From positions 543,140,335-543,202,334 of the forward strand of contig NC_081412.1 of NCBI RefSeq assembly GCF_030272615.1: DNA of 62,000 nucleotides, written 5' to 3'. Source of the DNA: Cryptomeria japonica (taxonomy: Eukaryota; Streptophyta; Pinopsida; Cupressales; Cupressaceae). Shown one piece after another: positions 32,131-43,725 of the stretch. The notes beneath the pieces were generated by a model. That model saw nothing but the letters and a program-made list of their open reading frames with translations, was not told the origin of the DNA and did not search any database. Position 1 is the first letter of the stretch. Every line of letters begins with the position of its first letter. Made by a program: the position numbers and the translations under genes.

Positions 32131-34107
32131 TTTAGTGATTGCAATGTATAGGTCATCTCTATCCTATTATTGCAACTATGTATATTTAAAACTTGTATTG
32201 AACATTTCTATAAATTATGATTATTGGTGTATGTCCTCATGATGTTTTAGCAATTTTGTTGGAACATTTATATCTCCATTTTTATTTATCATGTATTATA
32301 AATTTATTATTATTAAACCCCTATACACACATAGAGCTTAAGATTATGTGCACCTTTGCTTTCTCCTTAGTTTATTATCATGAAGGTCAAAAGACCAAAA
32401 TAGTGGCTTAGCATGTAGGAAATTTCATAATTAACCACCCCTTTCTCCTCTTTTCAGCTTGAAAGTATTTAATTAACCCCAAATGGACAAAGGTTTTGTA
32501 TTCCTTCTCTCTTTTTTTTCAGTTTTGTATTCAGTTAATTCCTACAAGCTATACAATTTGACAAATTCTTTGTAGGCTAGTTAGATTAAATTTCCTATCT
32601 TAATACATTGTAAAATGACTTAAATTCAATGGTTGATCTTGTTTGTCAAGTAGCCATGGATAATTGTCCTTTGAATGATAAGGTGCCTCTTATTTATAAA
32701 AATCAAACAGTAGATTTTCTACATATAATTAAAAAGGTTTGAATAAAGGGAAGATTTTAATCATTTTCCCAAGAATAGTAGTTGTTGTTTGGCTTCTAAA
32801 TCACAAACGAAATAGAAAATTCAAATGGAATCCTTAGAATCAAATCTTGATATTCATTTGGTAGTTCTAATTCTTACTCTATCTTTAGAAGTATCTTTAG
32901 AATTATTCAATATACCATTCAAATAATAGGCTTTTGACATTGATCTAAGTTTTCAAAAAAAAAAAATTTTACTAATTAGACCACATCAATTTCCTTATTA
33001 AATTTTTTAATTTGTAACCCTTTTTTTGTCTAATTCATTTTGATTTTGTGTTTGACAATTCAAAAAAAGTGCAATTTCTTTTGATTGTATGCATGTTTGA
33101 CAATTCATTTTATTGAGACTCTTGATAAAAATAGTAGGAAGATCCTTTGAAAATGACATGTCATTTTATTACTTCTACAAATAGTACTATAAAATGTGTT
33201 TCAAAATTTTATTGTGTTGACAAAATCAACATTTAACTAGCTAAATCATCATGCATTAGAACCTTTCATGCAATGCAAATTTGAAGTGTAAGAACTTTTC
33301 AAGCCAAAATGTGAGCATGATTATCACCTTTCAAACTCCAAAATTGAGCACTCAACTTTTTCCATATCTTCTCTTGGAACTTATATTTTCATTTTTGGTT
33401 CAATCCAGGATTTAAGGACACTATTTGAAGCAGATTGAAATAAACTTTGTTTTGTGGGAAATATTTAACAAACTAATATTTCGACAACCGTAATCAATCC
33501 TTAAAAGAATTATCATGTAGTGGAATGCAAATCTTCATAAATAAGTCTATAGGGATTTGTAACATTACAAATATAATAGACCCTTTAGAAAATTTATTTA
33601 AACATAAAATATTCTTAATGCCTTTCTAAGTAGTCCAATCCAAAGTGTTAAAATATTGGATGTGCAAAGAAAACTCTAGAGAATGACCTTGATATTGAAC
33701 CATTCCTCCAAGTAGATGAAGATCCACAACTCAAAAAATGCTACAAAGAACAATTGTAGTTCAATAATTTACAATCTTGTTTCCAAGACTTGCATATTGA
33801 AGATAAAGGAAATGAAGCTTTAATGCTAAATAAACGAGAAAAAATAATTTTACCTAAAAATATAAAAAATTCCATATCCATTCAATAGTTTCAATAATAA
33901 TGTGATTAAAAAAGAGACTTTTTTATAGATTTTCTTATGTAACAACTCTAACCCATCATTATCTTTTGGTTGAATACAATGCAACAATGAAGTGGAAATA
34001 TAGACAAGATTATCCTTCCAATTTGACCATTAAATGTGGTATATGTATATGTATATATATGTACGATAAATGTTTTCATGTTTTATCTAGTTTCACTCTT
34101 TAGGAAT
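32131..34107. other. AT-rich intergenic sequence, nothing recognised
   Basis: About 2 kb without coding frames or paired repeats. There are short A and T runs (for example 32957-32972) and a TATATG microsatellite near 34021-34062. Confidence 0.5.
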
Positions 34108-34548
34108 TGTAGTGTCATAAAATTGTGACACTAGAAATTTTAACCATATTCGAAGTCCTCACCTCAAATATGACACCCTCCTTCTTGGCTAAGACCCTTC
34201 TCTGCTTGGACCCCTCCTTGCTATGGCCTTGTCATTGCTTCCAAACCTTGTCTAGGCCCTAAAATAGGGCAAGACGGGGATGTCGCTCCCCTTTCCCCAC
34301 CTCTTAGGGTGGCCCTATATTGGGTTTGCCCAGTTTCCTATACACAATCTGACTTCAAGGTTTGTAATTCTTCTTTGTTGGCCTTTGGTGATTGAAAATT
34401 AATCCTTGAGGCATGCATAAAAGGAGATTCAATTCCCTAATTTGAGAGGAGGATGATAGGGGATATTATACAAGAATTCAAGGAGAAGGTCTTCATTATC
34501 GTCATCAAGCATTCAAGTCTTCAAGCATCCATCAAGTCTTCTTCTTCA
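34108..34548 (+). repeat. G3 gypsy LTR, first part
   Basis: Starts TGTAGTGTCATAAAATTGTGACAC, the same terminus as the G4 LTR and close to that of G2. It is cut at 34548 by C3 and resumes after the C3 target duplication at 59130. A TATA-like GCATAAAAG lies at 34415-34423. No polypurine tract is obvious upstream, so it is probably a 5' LTR (inference). Confidence 0.75.
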
Positions 34549-37065
34549 TGTTGGCATTGTGTTATTGATGTCAACCGGTATAGGTTGGCTACTGGTATAA
34601 GAGATGTATGTCCAGTACTGTCATTGATGCATACTGGATGCGATGTCTTTGATATCACCTAGCTTAGAAGACCACCGGTAAGGGAGAGAATTTCATTCAA
34701 TACAATGACCATTGGAGTCACCGGTACAGAAGTTAGTGTGTGACTTGTGTTGAAGATATGGACAGGATCCTGGTATGATATAACAACTGGTAAATGAAGA
34801 CATCTACAAGGGTACAAGATGTTGGTTGGTTGATTATGATAAAGAGGCAATATTATCTAAATCACATCAACATAGGAGGAGAAGCATGTACAGGTCACCG
34901 GTATGTTGTGTGGATGCAAAATAACAGGACTCCCATTGGATAAAGATGCAGTCACCAAGTGAAGAGATGACTGATAGTCAGTGTGCCCCAATCAGATCAC
35001 ATGTGCTTGTTTGAAGATATGTTGCTAAAACAGGGAAGCCACATTGTTACATTACAAGATGTAGATGACAAGGATCCATTCCCACCGGTAAGTGGAGCTT
35101 ATCACCTATTATGAAAAGTATGCATCTTAATTCTGTGAGATAAGACAAAAGTAGAAGGCAGGTGTTTGAAGGCTCACACCAGATCTACCGATGAATCACA
35201 AAGATGCCTCAAGTGCATTAAATTAAGGATATGCACTAGCTTGACAGAGAGGGCATGATGAGTTGCTGGGACAGATGAAGAGTGATGGCTTTGTCACCTT
35301 GACAAATCGGTTGAGATATTGTCTGGGCTAATGATGAAGAAGGTGAGGCTGAGCAGCTGCAGATAGAAAGAGTGTGCTACCGGTATGGAGATGCCTCAGA
35401 TGGAAATAGTTGAAGGTTGATGACATGGTATCATCAAGGGGTTTACCAGTATGTCCACTGGTAATGTGGACAAAGTGCAGATGCAGAAGACTACCATCTG
35501 ATGAAGATGTGCATAAGGTAGGTTAGCAAGAGTGTTGACCAGTTGAGTGTTCCACTGGAAGAGAAGCAGAGTGCAAGGTGATGGCAGGCTGGTTAGGGTA
35601 TAACTGATAGGGTTAGTAAGCCAGTAGATGAACCTAGTAATGGAGTTAGTTGGTGATCCTATCCAAACCAACATAGTGGCCACGTGGAGGTGAAGTGGCA
35701 TGCATGCACGAGTTGGCATGTTGAGTCGGTGAAGTGTCGAGCGACGAGGTAGGTGGTGATAGGTCAACATCTATGTCGACTGCATGATTAGGTGAAGAAC
35801 AAAGATCCATCATAGATTGGTTGACCAGATCAAGGTAGGTGAAGGGAACAGTGAAACCATTCTTGGTGATCAACCAAGAAATCCACTGATAGGTTAAAAG
35901 AAGATTGCTAAAAATAGAAGGCATGATCAATAAGGCACAACAATGGAAGGATTGATTGATGTGTTATGGTTCATCAATCTAGACATACAGATTAGATGAG
36001 ATCTAATTGGATTTGGTTTTCCTCAAGGTTGATGAGGTAACCCTAATCGCCTGAAATTTGAATTGGCTTTGGGCAGGAAAACTAGGTTATAAATATGCTA
36101 GCCAAAATCGATGAAGGTTATCGCTCGGTGAGAGGGTATTGCCACTGAAGAAGAGAGTGTTGGTACATGAGAGAAGAGATTAGTCAAGTGCTCAATGAGT
36201 ATTAGAGGAGGGACTGAGGGTAAGAGAGAATCAGCTTGAAGTATTCAACCGACAACAGAGAAACAACCAGTAATCAGCCATTGAGTCAAACAAGTAGAGA
36301 AGAGTTGCAAAATATTGCAGAGAAGGGAAGCATAGAATCGATAGAGTGTAGTGCCAGTAGAGATTAGCAGTGTAGCAGAGAGAACTGATAGATAGTAGAA
36401 CCAGCAAAGAGAAGTACCGATAGAGAGAGAACTAGAAAAGAGGAAGAAGAGATTAAACTGGTGAAAGTGCAACAGAGTATAAGTTGCATTAGGAGATTGT
36501 GTTGCAGCTGAGAGGTGAGCAGAGAACCAGCAGTGAATTGGTGAGAAGAGAACCAGTAAAGGGATTTGCAGAAGAGTTATAAAATTCATTTGTAACAAGG
36601 GTAATAACTTGTAAATGATTATGTTTATTGAAGATCACTGAGTTGGAGCTCGGTGCAAGGGTTGTAGCTCCTTGGATTGGTTCCCTAAATCAGGGGTTGT
36701 GGCTCCTTGGGTTGGTGCCCTAAATTAGGGGTTGTAGCTCCTTGGGTTGGTAACCTAAACTAGGGGTTGGTACTCCTTGGTTTGGTTCCATAAACATTGT
36801 AATAAGAGTTTCATTATGAGGCTGGATTGGAGCAGTAGACTCCAACAACATTTCTCACTGAGGTTTTTCCCAGCTTGGGTTTATCTTGTATATGCTAGTA
36901 TTATGTGATGTCCCCTTGTATGTGATTGCATTGAGTAATCTCTCCTTACCATACCGGTGGGTTGTCTTGGCTTTGGTATGTTAACCAGTACACATAGGAT
37001 TTTAAGGGAGAAGAACTTGAGTATCACGGATTCACCCCCCTCTTAGTGAAACATTGTGTCTATCA
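34549..37065 (+). repeat. C3 5' LTR (2517 bp)
   Basis: Starts TGTTGGCATTGTG and ends GTGTCTATCA before ATTGGTATCTGAGC. It contains six ACCGGT palindromes in the first 840 bp (34574, 34674, 34720, 34897, 35094, 35379), a TATA-like TATAAATA at 36088-36095, and near-tandem GGGGTTGTAGCTCCTTGG units at about 36650-36790. Unusually long for copia. Confidence 0.92.
36088..36095 (+). promoter_or_regulatory. C3 LTR TATA-like box
   Basis: GGTTATAAATATGC is conserved at the matching place in both C4 LTRs (TATTTATA on the plus strand at 38666-38673 and 44576-44583). It lies about 1.54 kb into the LTR and is the likely core promoter. Confidence 0.55.
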
Positions 37066-37066
37066 A

Positions 37067-37080
37067 TTGGTATCTGAGCT
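37067..37080 (+). other. C3 primer-binding site, slightly decayed
   Basis: TTGGTATCTGAGCT differs by one base in the core from the TGGTATCAGAGC site of C1 and C2. Confidence 0.8.
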
Positions 37081-37137
37081 TAGGTTCCCAGCTGATAAGC
37101 TTTCTCCAGCTTGGATAGATTCTGGCTTAAGGACATA

Positions 37138-37927
37138 ATGGTCTATTTAGTGTCAATCCCATCTCCAATGTTTAATGGGTCCAACATATTCCATTTGGAG
37201 TTGGAGAAAGGAAGTTCACCTATCCTCTCCAATGTATGATGTCTGGATATCTGTTGTAAATGGTTGCCCTAGTAAAGTTAGTTCTCCCACTGATTATGAT
37301 GTAGAAAGAAGAAACTAGTGCAATGATGCAGCAATGAAGGCTATATTCTTTGGGTTATCAGATGATGTCTCCTCATAGGTGGACAACTGCAGATCGACAA
37401 AGAGTTTATGGGATATATTGAAGAAGCTCTATGGAAATGAGAGTCCTACTGTAGAACTGGCTTGTGAAGAAAGGATGAGAAATGAATCTCATGTATCTGA
37501 AGATGATGAAGGAACCCACCTCTTCATGGCTCAAGAATTATAAGATGAGAGGCACACATCTGAGACTAATCATGCAGATCACTCCTATTGACAAGATGTG
37601 TTTGGAAGTGATAGTGAAGGTGAAGATGAAGAAGAAGAAGTAGTTCTAGAATGAGAACTTGTAACTGCACTTGAGGAGCTCAGTAGAGTAAGAAATGGAT
37701 GCAAGTTATTCAAGAATATTGCAGTTGTGCACAAGAACTGGTTGATCAAATGCCTTGAAGAATCTGAGAAATGCATCTCATAGTTGAAGACTCAACAAGA
37801 AGACACCAAGGAGTGTCGGTGTAAAGATCTATAATCTGAGCTAGAAGGAAAAGATAAAGAATATCACCAGCTAGTTGGAGAAATGTAGATTCTCTGAAAT
37901 GATCTTGAGAAATGTCAATATGAGCTC
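37138..37927 (+). pseudogene. C3 gag, N-terminal part, interrupted by C4
   Basis: From the ATG at 37138 the translation begins VSIPSPMFNGSN. After a frameshift it follows the C4 Gag closely: DYDVERRNQCNDAAMKA, FFGLSDDVSS, SLWDILKKLYGNES, DDEGTHLFMAQEL, ETNHADHS, a Glu-rich run and EELSRVRNGCKLFKN. The family is the copia Gag with an FDGSNYSIWSxRMEVYL-type N-terminus, then a long charged coiled-coil-like region. Several stops (TAG/TGA) and frameshifts. The frame stops in LEKCQYEL, exactly where C4 inserted, and continues at 46262 with KVRIRFDGSSDALDKML. Confidence 0.85.
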
Positions 37928-40345
37928 TGTTAGACACAATGTACCACTGAGAGGGGGGTGAATCAGTGGTTCTCAAACTTTTACCTTCAACTATCCTATG
38001 TGAGTATACCAATTACCTTACTAAATCCAAGATAACCTACCGGTATGCTAAGGAAAGATTACTCAATGTACTCACACATAAAGGAGACATCACATAACAC
38101 CATCATGTATGAGGAAAACCCAAGATAGGAAAAACCTCGGTGAGAAATGATGCTAGAGTTTACTGCTCCAAGCCAGCCTCACAATGAAACTCTTATTACA
38201 ATGTTTAGGGCACCAACCCAAGGAGCACCAACCCCTAATTTCGGACACCAACCCAAGGAGCACCAACCCTTGACTTTAGGGCACTAACCCAAGGGGAACC
38301 AATCCCTACACCAAGGTAAAACTCAGTGAATACAAAATCATATTTTGATACCAAAGTTATCTTCTTGTTACAAAAGAACTTTGTAACTCTCGAGTATGTC
38401 TCTCAACCGGTTCTCCTCTCTATAGATCTCTATTGTTTCTCTATGCACCTTTTCTCTATTGTACCTTGCTCTCTATTGCACTATTTTCGGTTCACCCTCT
38501 TCTCTTTCTCTGTTGGTTATTCTCTCTGTCGGTTCTCTCTTCTCTCAGCAAATTTGCTAGTCTACACCAGTACTATCTTATGTCGGTTCTCTGCTTGCCT
38601 TCTTTCACTCTTTTAGTAGTAATACTCTTTCATCTAACGACAACCTACAACTATTTTGGCTTTCATATTTATAAATTGGTTTTCCCGCCAAAAGCCAATT
38701 CAAATTTTGGGGGGTTAAGGTTTCCTCATTGACCTTGAGGCAAACCAAATCCAATCATATCTCATGAGATCTGATCACCTTGATTGATGAACGGTAACTC
38801 ATTAGTCAATCCTTCCATTGTCATGCCTTCTTGATCATGCCTTCTATTTTTAGCAATCTTCTTTTAACCTATTGGCGATATCTTGGTCGATCACCAAGAA
38901 TGGATTTGTGGTTTCCTTCACCTGCCTCGATCTTCTCAATCAGTCTGAGATGGATCTTGATTGTCCTCCTCACCTCGAGCCACAATCCTCTGTTGTACCT
39001 CTCATGAATCTCGTAGTCAACATAAATGTCGACCTGTCACCATCTACCTAACTGCTTGATACTTCACCGATTCAACATACCAAGATGTGCATGCATGCCA
39101 CTTCACCTCCACGTGGCCTCTGTGTTGACATCCACCTTTGTTGGATCATCTGTGTTGGTATCAATAGGATCGCTAACCAAGTCCATTATTGGGTTCATCT
39201 ACCGTCTTCCTAACCCTGTCGGTTAAACCCTTAATTAGTCTATCATCAACCTTGCACCTCTCTTCTCTTCCGGTGGATCACACAACCGGTTAACACACTT
39301 GCTAACCTACCTTATGCACATATTCATTAGATGGGAGTCTTCTGCATCTGTAGTTTGATATATTACTAGTGGACTTACATATCGGTAATCACCTTGATGA
39401 CACCATGTCATCAACCTTTAACTATTTCCATTTTCATTCTAGCAATGTCCTCTATCTACAAATACTTAGCCTTTCCTTCTTCTTCATCAACCTGAACCAT
39501 ATCTCAACTAGTTTGTCAAGGTGACAAACCCATCACACTTCATTTGTCTTGACAACTCATCATATCTTCTTTGTCGGTCTAGTCATAACCTTGATTTCAT
39601 GGACTTGAGGAATCCTAGTGTTTCACCTATTGATCTGGTGTGAGCCTTCAAACACTTGCCTTTAGCTCTTCTATCTTATATCACTGAACTATGATGCATA
39701 CTGTGTATAATAGGAGATAAGCTCCACTTACCGGTGGTACTAGATCCTTGTCATGTGCATCCTACAATGCTCTCATGTGGCTTCTCTATTTGTGCATCAT
39801 ATCTTCAAACAAGCACATGTGATTCGGTGTGAGGCACACTCATTGTCAATCATCTCTTCAAATGGTGACTATATCTTTATCCAGTGGGAGTCCTATTGTT
39901 TAGCATCCACACAACATACAGGTGATCTGTACATCCTTTTCCTCTTGTGTTGATGTAATTTAGGTAACATTCCACCTCTTCATCACAATGAACATCAAAG
40001 CATCTTGCTCACCCTACTTGTACACCAATCATAAGCTTTCTAGTTGGCAACAACTGACTGTCAACACATTACTTATCAGTTGACACCCTTTCTTTATCAG
40101 TGATGGACTATACAAGTAACCTATTCATCTCTTCAGCACAAATCAAACACTGACTTGTATACCAGTGACTCCAAAGGTCATTGTACTAAATAAAATTCTC
40201 TTTCTTACCTTACCGGTGCTCTACATTACAAGGTGATATCAAAGACATGACATCCTGTACACATCCATGAAAGTGAAACACATACATCTCTTATACCGGT
40301 AGCCATCCTATACCTGTTGACATCAATGACAACACAATGCCAAAA
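37928..40345 (-). repeat. C4 3' LTR (2418 bp)
   Basis: Plus-strand start TGTTAGACACAATG, end AATGCCAAAA beside the polypurine tract complement ATCTCCCCCTTGGGC. It is about 113 bp shorter than the partner LTR, largely through a loss corresponding to roughly 44380-44510 of the other copy. Confidence 0.9.
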
Positions 40346-41771
40346 ATCTCCCCCTTGGGCATTGATGTCAACTCATGTAGTATTCGACATACTACATAAT
40401 CTCTCCCCCTTTGTGTGATCGAACTCTCCCACTTTGTATAATCCATGGATTCACACATGTAGTATGCGGTATTCTACAATATATTTCTCCCCCTTTGATA
40501 ACAATGGCAAAGGGCACTGTCAGGGTTTCACTCCTCCTTGTATCTACCAGGCACTGATAGAAATTTTTCTCCCCTTTTTCTTTACTAGATGTATCTCCTC
40601 CTTCAACCTTCATACTTTGTTACATCTTCTCAAGTCACTACTCTTAAGATGGAGGAATCAACCATCAACTAACACCAATTGAGCATGCAAATCTGATACT
40701 AATTGTTAAAGCACTCAATTCTAGGAGGATGTGTCAGTGAATACTACATATTTGTTGGTCAAACTGCATCACCTCTTGTTTGATCCCAAATTTTTTTAGA
40801 ATCAAGTGTGATTGTACTATGAATACAACCAATCAAATGAAAAGTAGATACCCGTAATCATGAAATTCTCCTGGGTATTCCTACAGCAATTTCCATCATC
40901 TGCAGTTTAGGCAATCAACTCCATCACAAGTTCAAGTGTGTCAGATCTGCTTCATAAGCACTTGAACTCCCAATGAGTCATACATTTCAGGTCCTCAATG
41001 CCTATTAGTTCCAATACCGGGGCTCCAATCATCTCCATATACCAATTGAGTTGTGCAAATATGATCATCTAATGATCTTTCAGCTCCCTTATATCCACCA
41101 CAACCTATGACATGATCCTGGATGTACACAATGCCATACAATATCATCATCATGCCATAAATCAAACCAGTTAGCCCAAACACATCATGAACAACAACTG
41201 GAACAATATATGTCATATAGGTCTTCATCAACACCACTTGAGACATTAACTGGTCATTCCATTCTACCAGAGCTACTGTAATGATCTCTAGCCTCATTGT
41301 CTGCAACTACTTGTTAGCATTCATACCGATAACATCCTGCACATACCAGTTTCCTATACCAGTCTATTATCACTACCACAACATTTTCTTACAATTCGTG
41401 GCATTTTGTGTCACTTTGCATCTGATTTCAATTGATAATCTCCATCCATTGACATAGTAGTAATGATCCATCTTTCATCTGTAGATGTGTAGCCAAGGCC
41501 GCCACTACACACACATATCATCTCATTTTCTTCCTTCATACTAGTGGCAACTTGTTCTTCCATGTGTTCTTCTTCACTAAGGGGGTGAATGATAAGTTCA
41601 ATGTATTACTCCCCCTAAGGTGCCGCATCTCCTTTAAGCATTTGGAGATATTACCTGTGCGTTGAATTCACAATGCCAGTCCATGGTTGCATCTTCTTAC
41701 TTCTTCTTTCATGCCTTCTTGGCCTCATTCTTCTTCCCATTTTCAGTCTTGGGAGTAGGTTTTACCTTCTT
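40346..41771 (-). other. C4 internal 3' region with polypurine-like tracts, no gene
   Basis: Between the end of gag and the 3' LTR. Several CTCCCCCTTTG-type words (minus-strand CAAAGGGGGAG) occur at about 40346, 40402, 40488 and 41601, matching the repeated tracts in C3 and C2. No coding domain. Confidence 0.7.
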
Positions 41772-43679
41772 CTACAGATTGGTCCTTGCTCTACCAGATT
41801 TTCCCACATGAACAGGAGTAGTTCTATAGTAGCACACAACATCCATCCCAACCTCATGATTTGGGAACTTTCTCACATACCGGTTTGACCATCTTCTTCT
41901 CGTCATGTTGTTGCGACTGGCAACTGAAACCAGTGGGCCTCTTGATCTTGCAGGGACATTTCTTCTTTGGTTCCATGCAGGTCTTTCACTTCCATATGCT
42001 TTGTATCCATTTCTATATTGAGCATAGTTTCTATACCAGCTTCCATGTGATTGCAAGTCCTTCTTGCATTCAAACTCTCTACGCCCAAATCCATTGTTGT
42101 TATAGCAAACACTATATGTATAACTAGGAGAGGAATTATGCATGTTACTTCTCGATACATTTTTCTCATATGCATGATATCTATGAGATCTTATATTATT
42201 CCTTCTATATCCCTTTCTACATTCTTCTTCTTTAAGGCCATGACCATTACATGCAAAGAAATAACCAGAGAAGGAAGGTTTATAACTTACAAACTTGTTC
42301 TCTCATGCATGGGGAGATCTTACCGGTTTAGAATCTCCAATTCTTCTTGTTCGGGGATGGATCTAAGGTTGTCCATGCTTTGAAACTCATCCCTTTGTTA
42401 TCTTCTTTTCCCACACTTTCTTTTTCCTATGGGCGGTAGCATTTCCTTGTCCTCTACTAGTAGGAGGTCTTCTTTGTTGTCTTCTCATGTTCTTGCTTCT
42501 GTTGAATATTTCTTCTCCCATCTTCCCTTTTCTTTTGGGATCTACATTGTACCTTCTTCTTGCAAAACTGGTCTTCATTCTTGTCTACAACTCTTCACCA
42601 GTTGTGGTTAGATCAACCTTCTTCTGAGGAGAAATTCTAACTGTGAAGGTCTATCTCTTGTCATCTCCATTTGAGGAGACAAACAAAATGTCATTGTGGG
42701 GAACATTCTTGTTTGGAGAAGTTACCGACACCACTTCCTAATCCTTCAGTGTCCTTGGCATGCATTTGCTTCTTCAACATTTTGTTCAAGGAATCACTGC
42801 TTCCATCAAATAGGATTCTTACCTTGAGCTCATCCTGACACTTCTCAAGGTCATATCTAAGAATCTCCCTTTTTCCAACCAACTGGAGAATTATTTATCT
42901 TTTGAGTCTAGCTCAGAAGCTATATTAGTGCACCAACACTCCTTCATTCCTTCTTGTTGAGTCTTCAACTATGAGATACACTTCTTAGATTCTTTAAGGC
43001 ATTTGATCAACCAGATCTTCTCCACAATAGAAACATTCTTGAATAACTTGTACTCATTCCTCACTCTATTGAGTTCTTCAAGTGCATTTACAAGCTCTCC
43101 TTCAAGATCAACATCTTCTTCCTCTTCTTCTTCACCTTCACTATCACTACCAAACACATCTTGCTGTTAGGAGTGATCTGCATGATTAGTCTTAGATGTG
43201 TGCCTTTCATCTTTTGATTCTTGAGCAATGAAGAGGTGGGTTCCTTCATCATCATTATTGTGGCTGCTAGCAGATCTGCCTTCATCACTTGCAGATACAT
43301 GAGATGTATTTCTCATTCTATCATCACAAGCTGGTTTTGCAGTAGTAGGCTCATTTCCATAGAGCTTCTTCAGTCTATCCCATAAGATTTTTCTCCATCT
43401 CCATCTATCCACCTATGAGGAGATATCATCTGATAACCCATAGAGTAGAGCCTTCATTTCTACATCATTACATTGGTTTCTTCTTTCTACATCAGAATCA
43501 GTGGGAGGACTAATTTTACTAGGGTGGGAATTTACAATAGACATCCACACATCAAACCCTAGGGAGGACAAGTAGACTTCCATTCTGCAACTCCAAATGG
43601 AATAGTTTGAACCATCAAATATGGGAGCAGAAATTGACACTAAAGAGAACATTGCATCCTTGAGCCAGAATCTACCCAA
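41772..43679 (-). pseudogene. C4 gag, broken
   Basis: Minus-strand frame from the Met at 43679, or the nearer Met at about 43652 (MFSLVSISAPIFDGSNYSIW). Segments: SCRMEVYLSSLGFDVWMSIV, DSDVERRNQCNDVEMKA, KKLYGNE, DDEGTHLFIAQES, a Glu-rich DSEGEEEEEEDVDLEGE run and LVNALEELNRVRNEYKLFKN, then LEKCQDELKVRILFDGSS, VDPKRKGKMGEE and RRQQRRPPT. The zinc knuckle near 42120-42080 is damaged (CYNN..GR....C: one Cys and the His lost), followed by PAWNQRRNVPARS. Stops near 43412 and 43160 are in frame; a shift lies between 43157 and 42882. Gag packages element RNA; no enzymatic domain follows. Confidence 0.88.
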
Positions 43680-43710
43680 GTTAGAAAAGGCTTATCAACT
43701 AGGAACCTAG

Positions 43711-43725
43711 GGCTTTTATACCAAT
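43711..43725 (-). other. C4 primer-binding site, decayed
   Basis: The minus strand reads ATTGGTATAAAAGCC next to the 5' LTR; compared with TGGTATCAGAGC it has two changes. Confidence 0.7.

Noticed and set aside
32131-34107. Possible small host gene in the 2-kb AT-rich gap
   Set aside because: No frame of useful length with coding character, no splice-consistent exon set and no RNA gene signature were visible.
38326-38732. Plus-strand frames rich in Ser, Leu and Phe in the C4 LTRs (also 43998-44447)
   Set aside because: They run antisense to the LTR, differ between the two LTR copies and have no recognisable domain.
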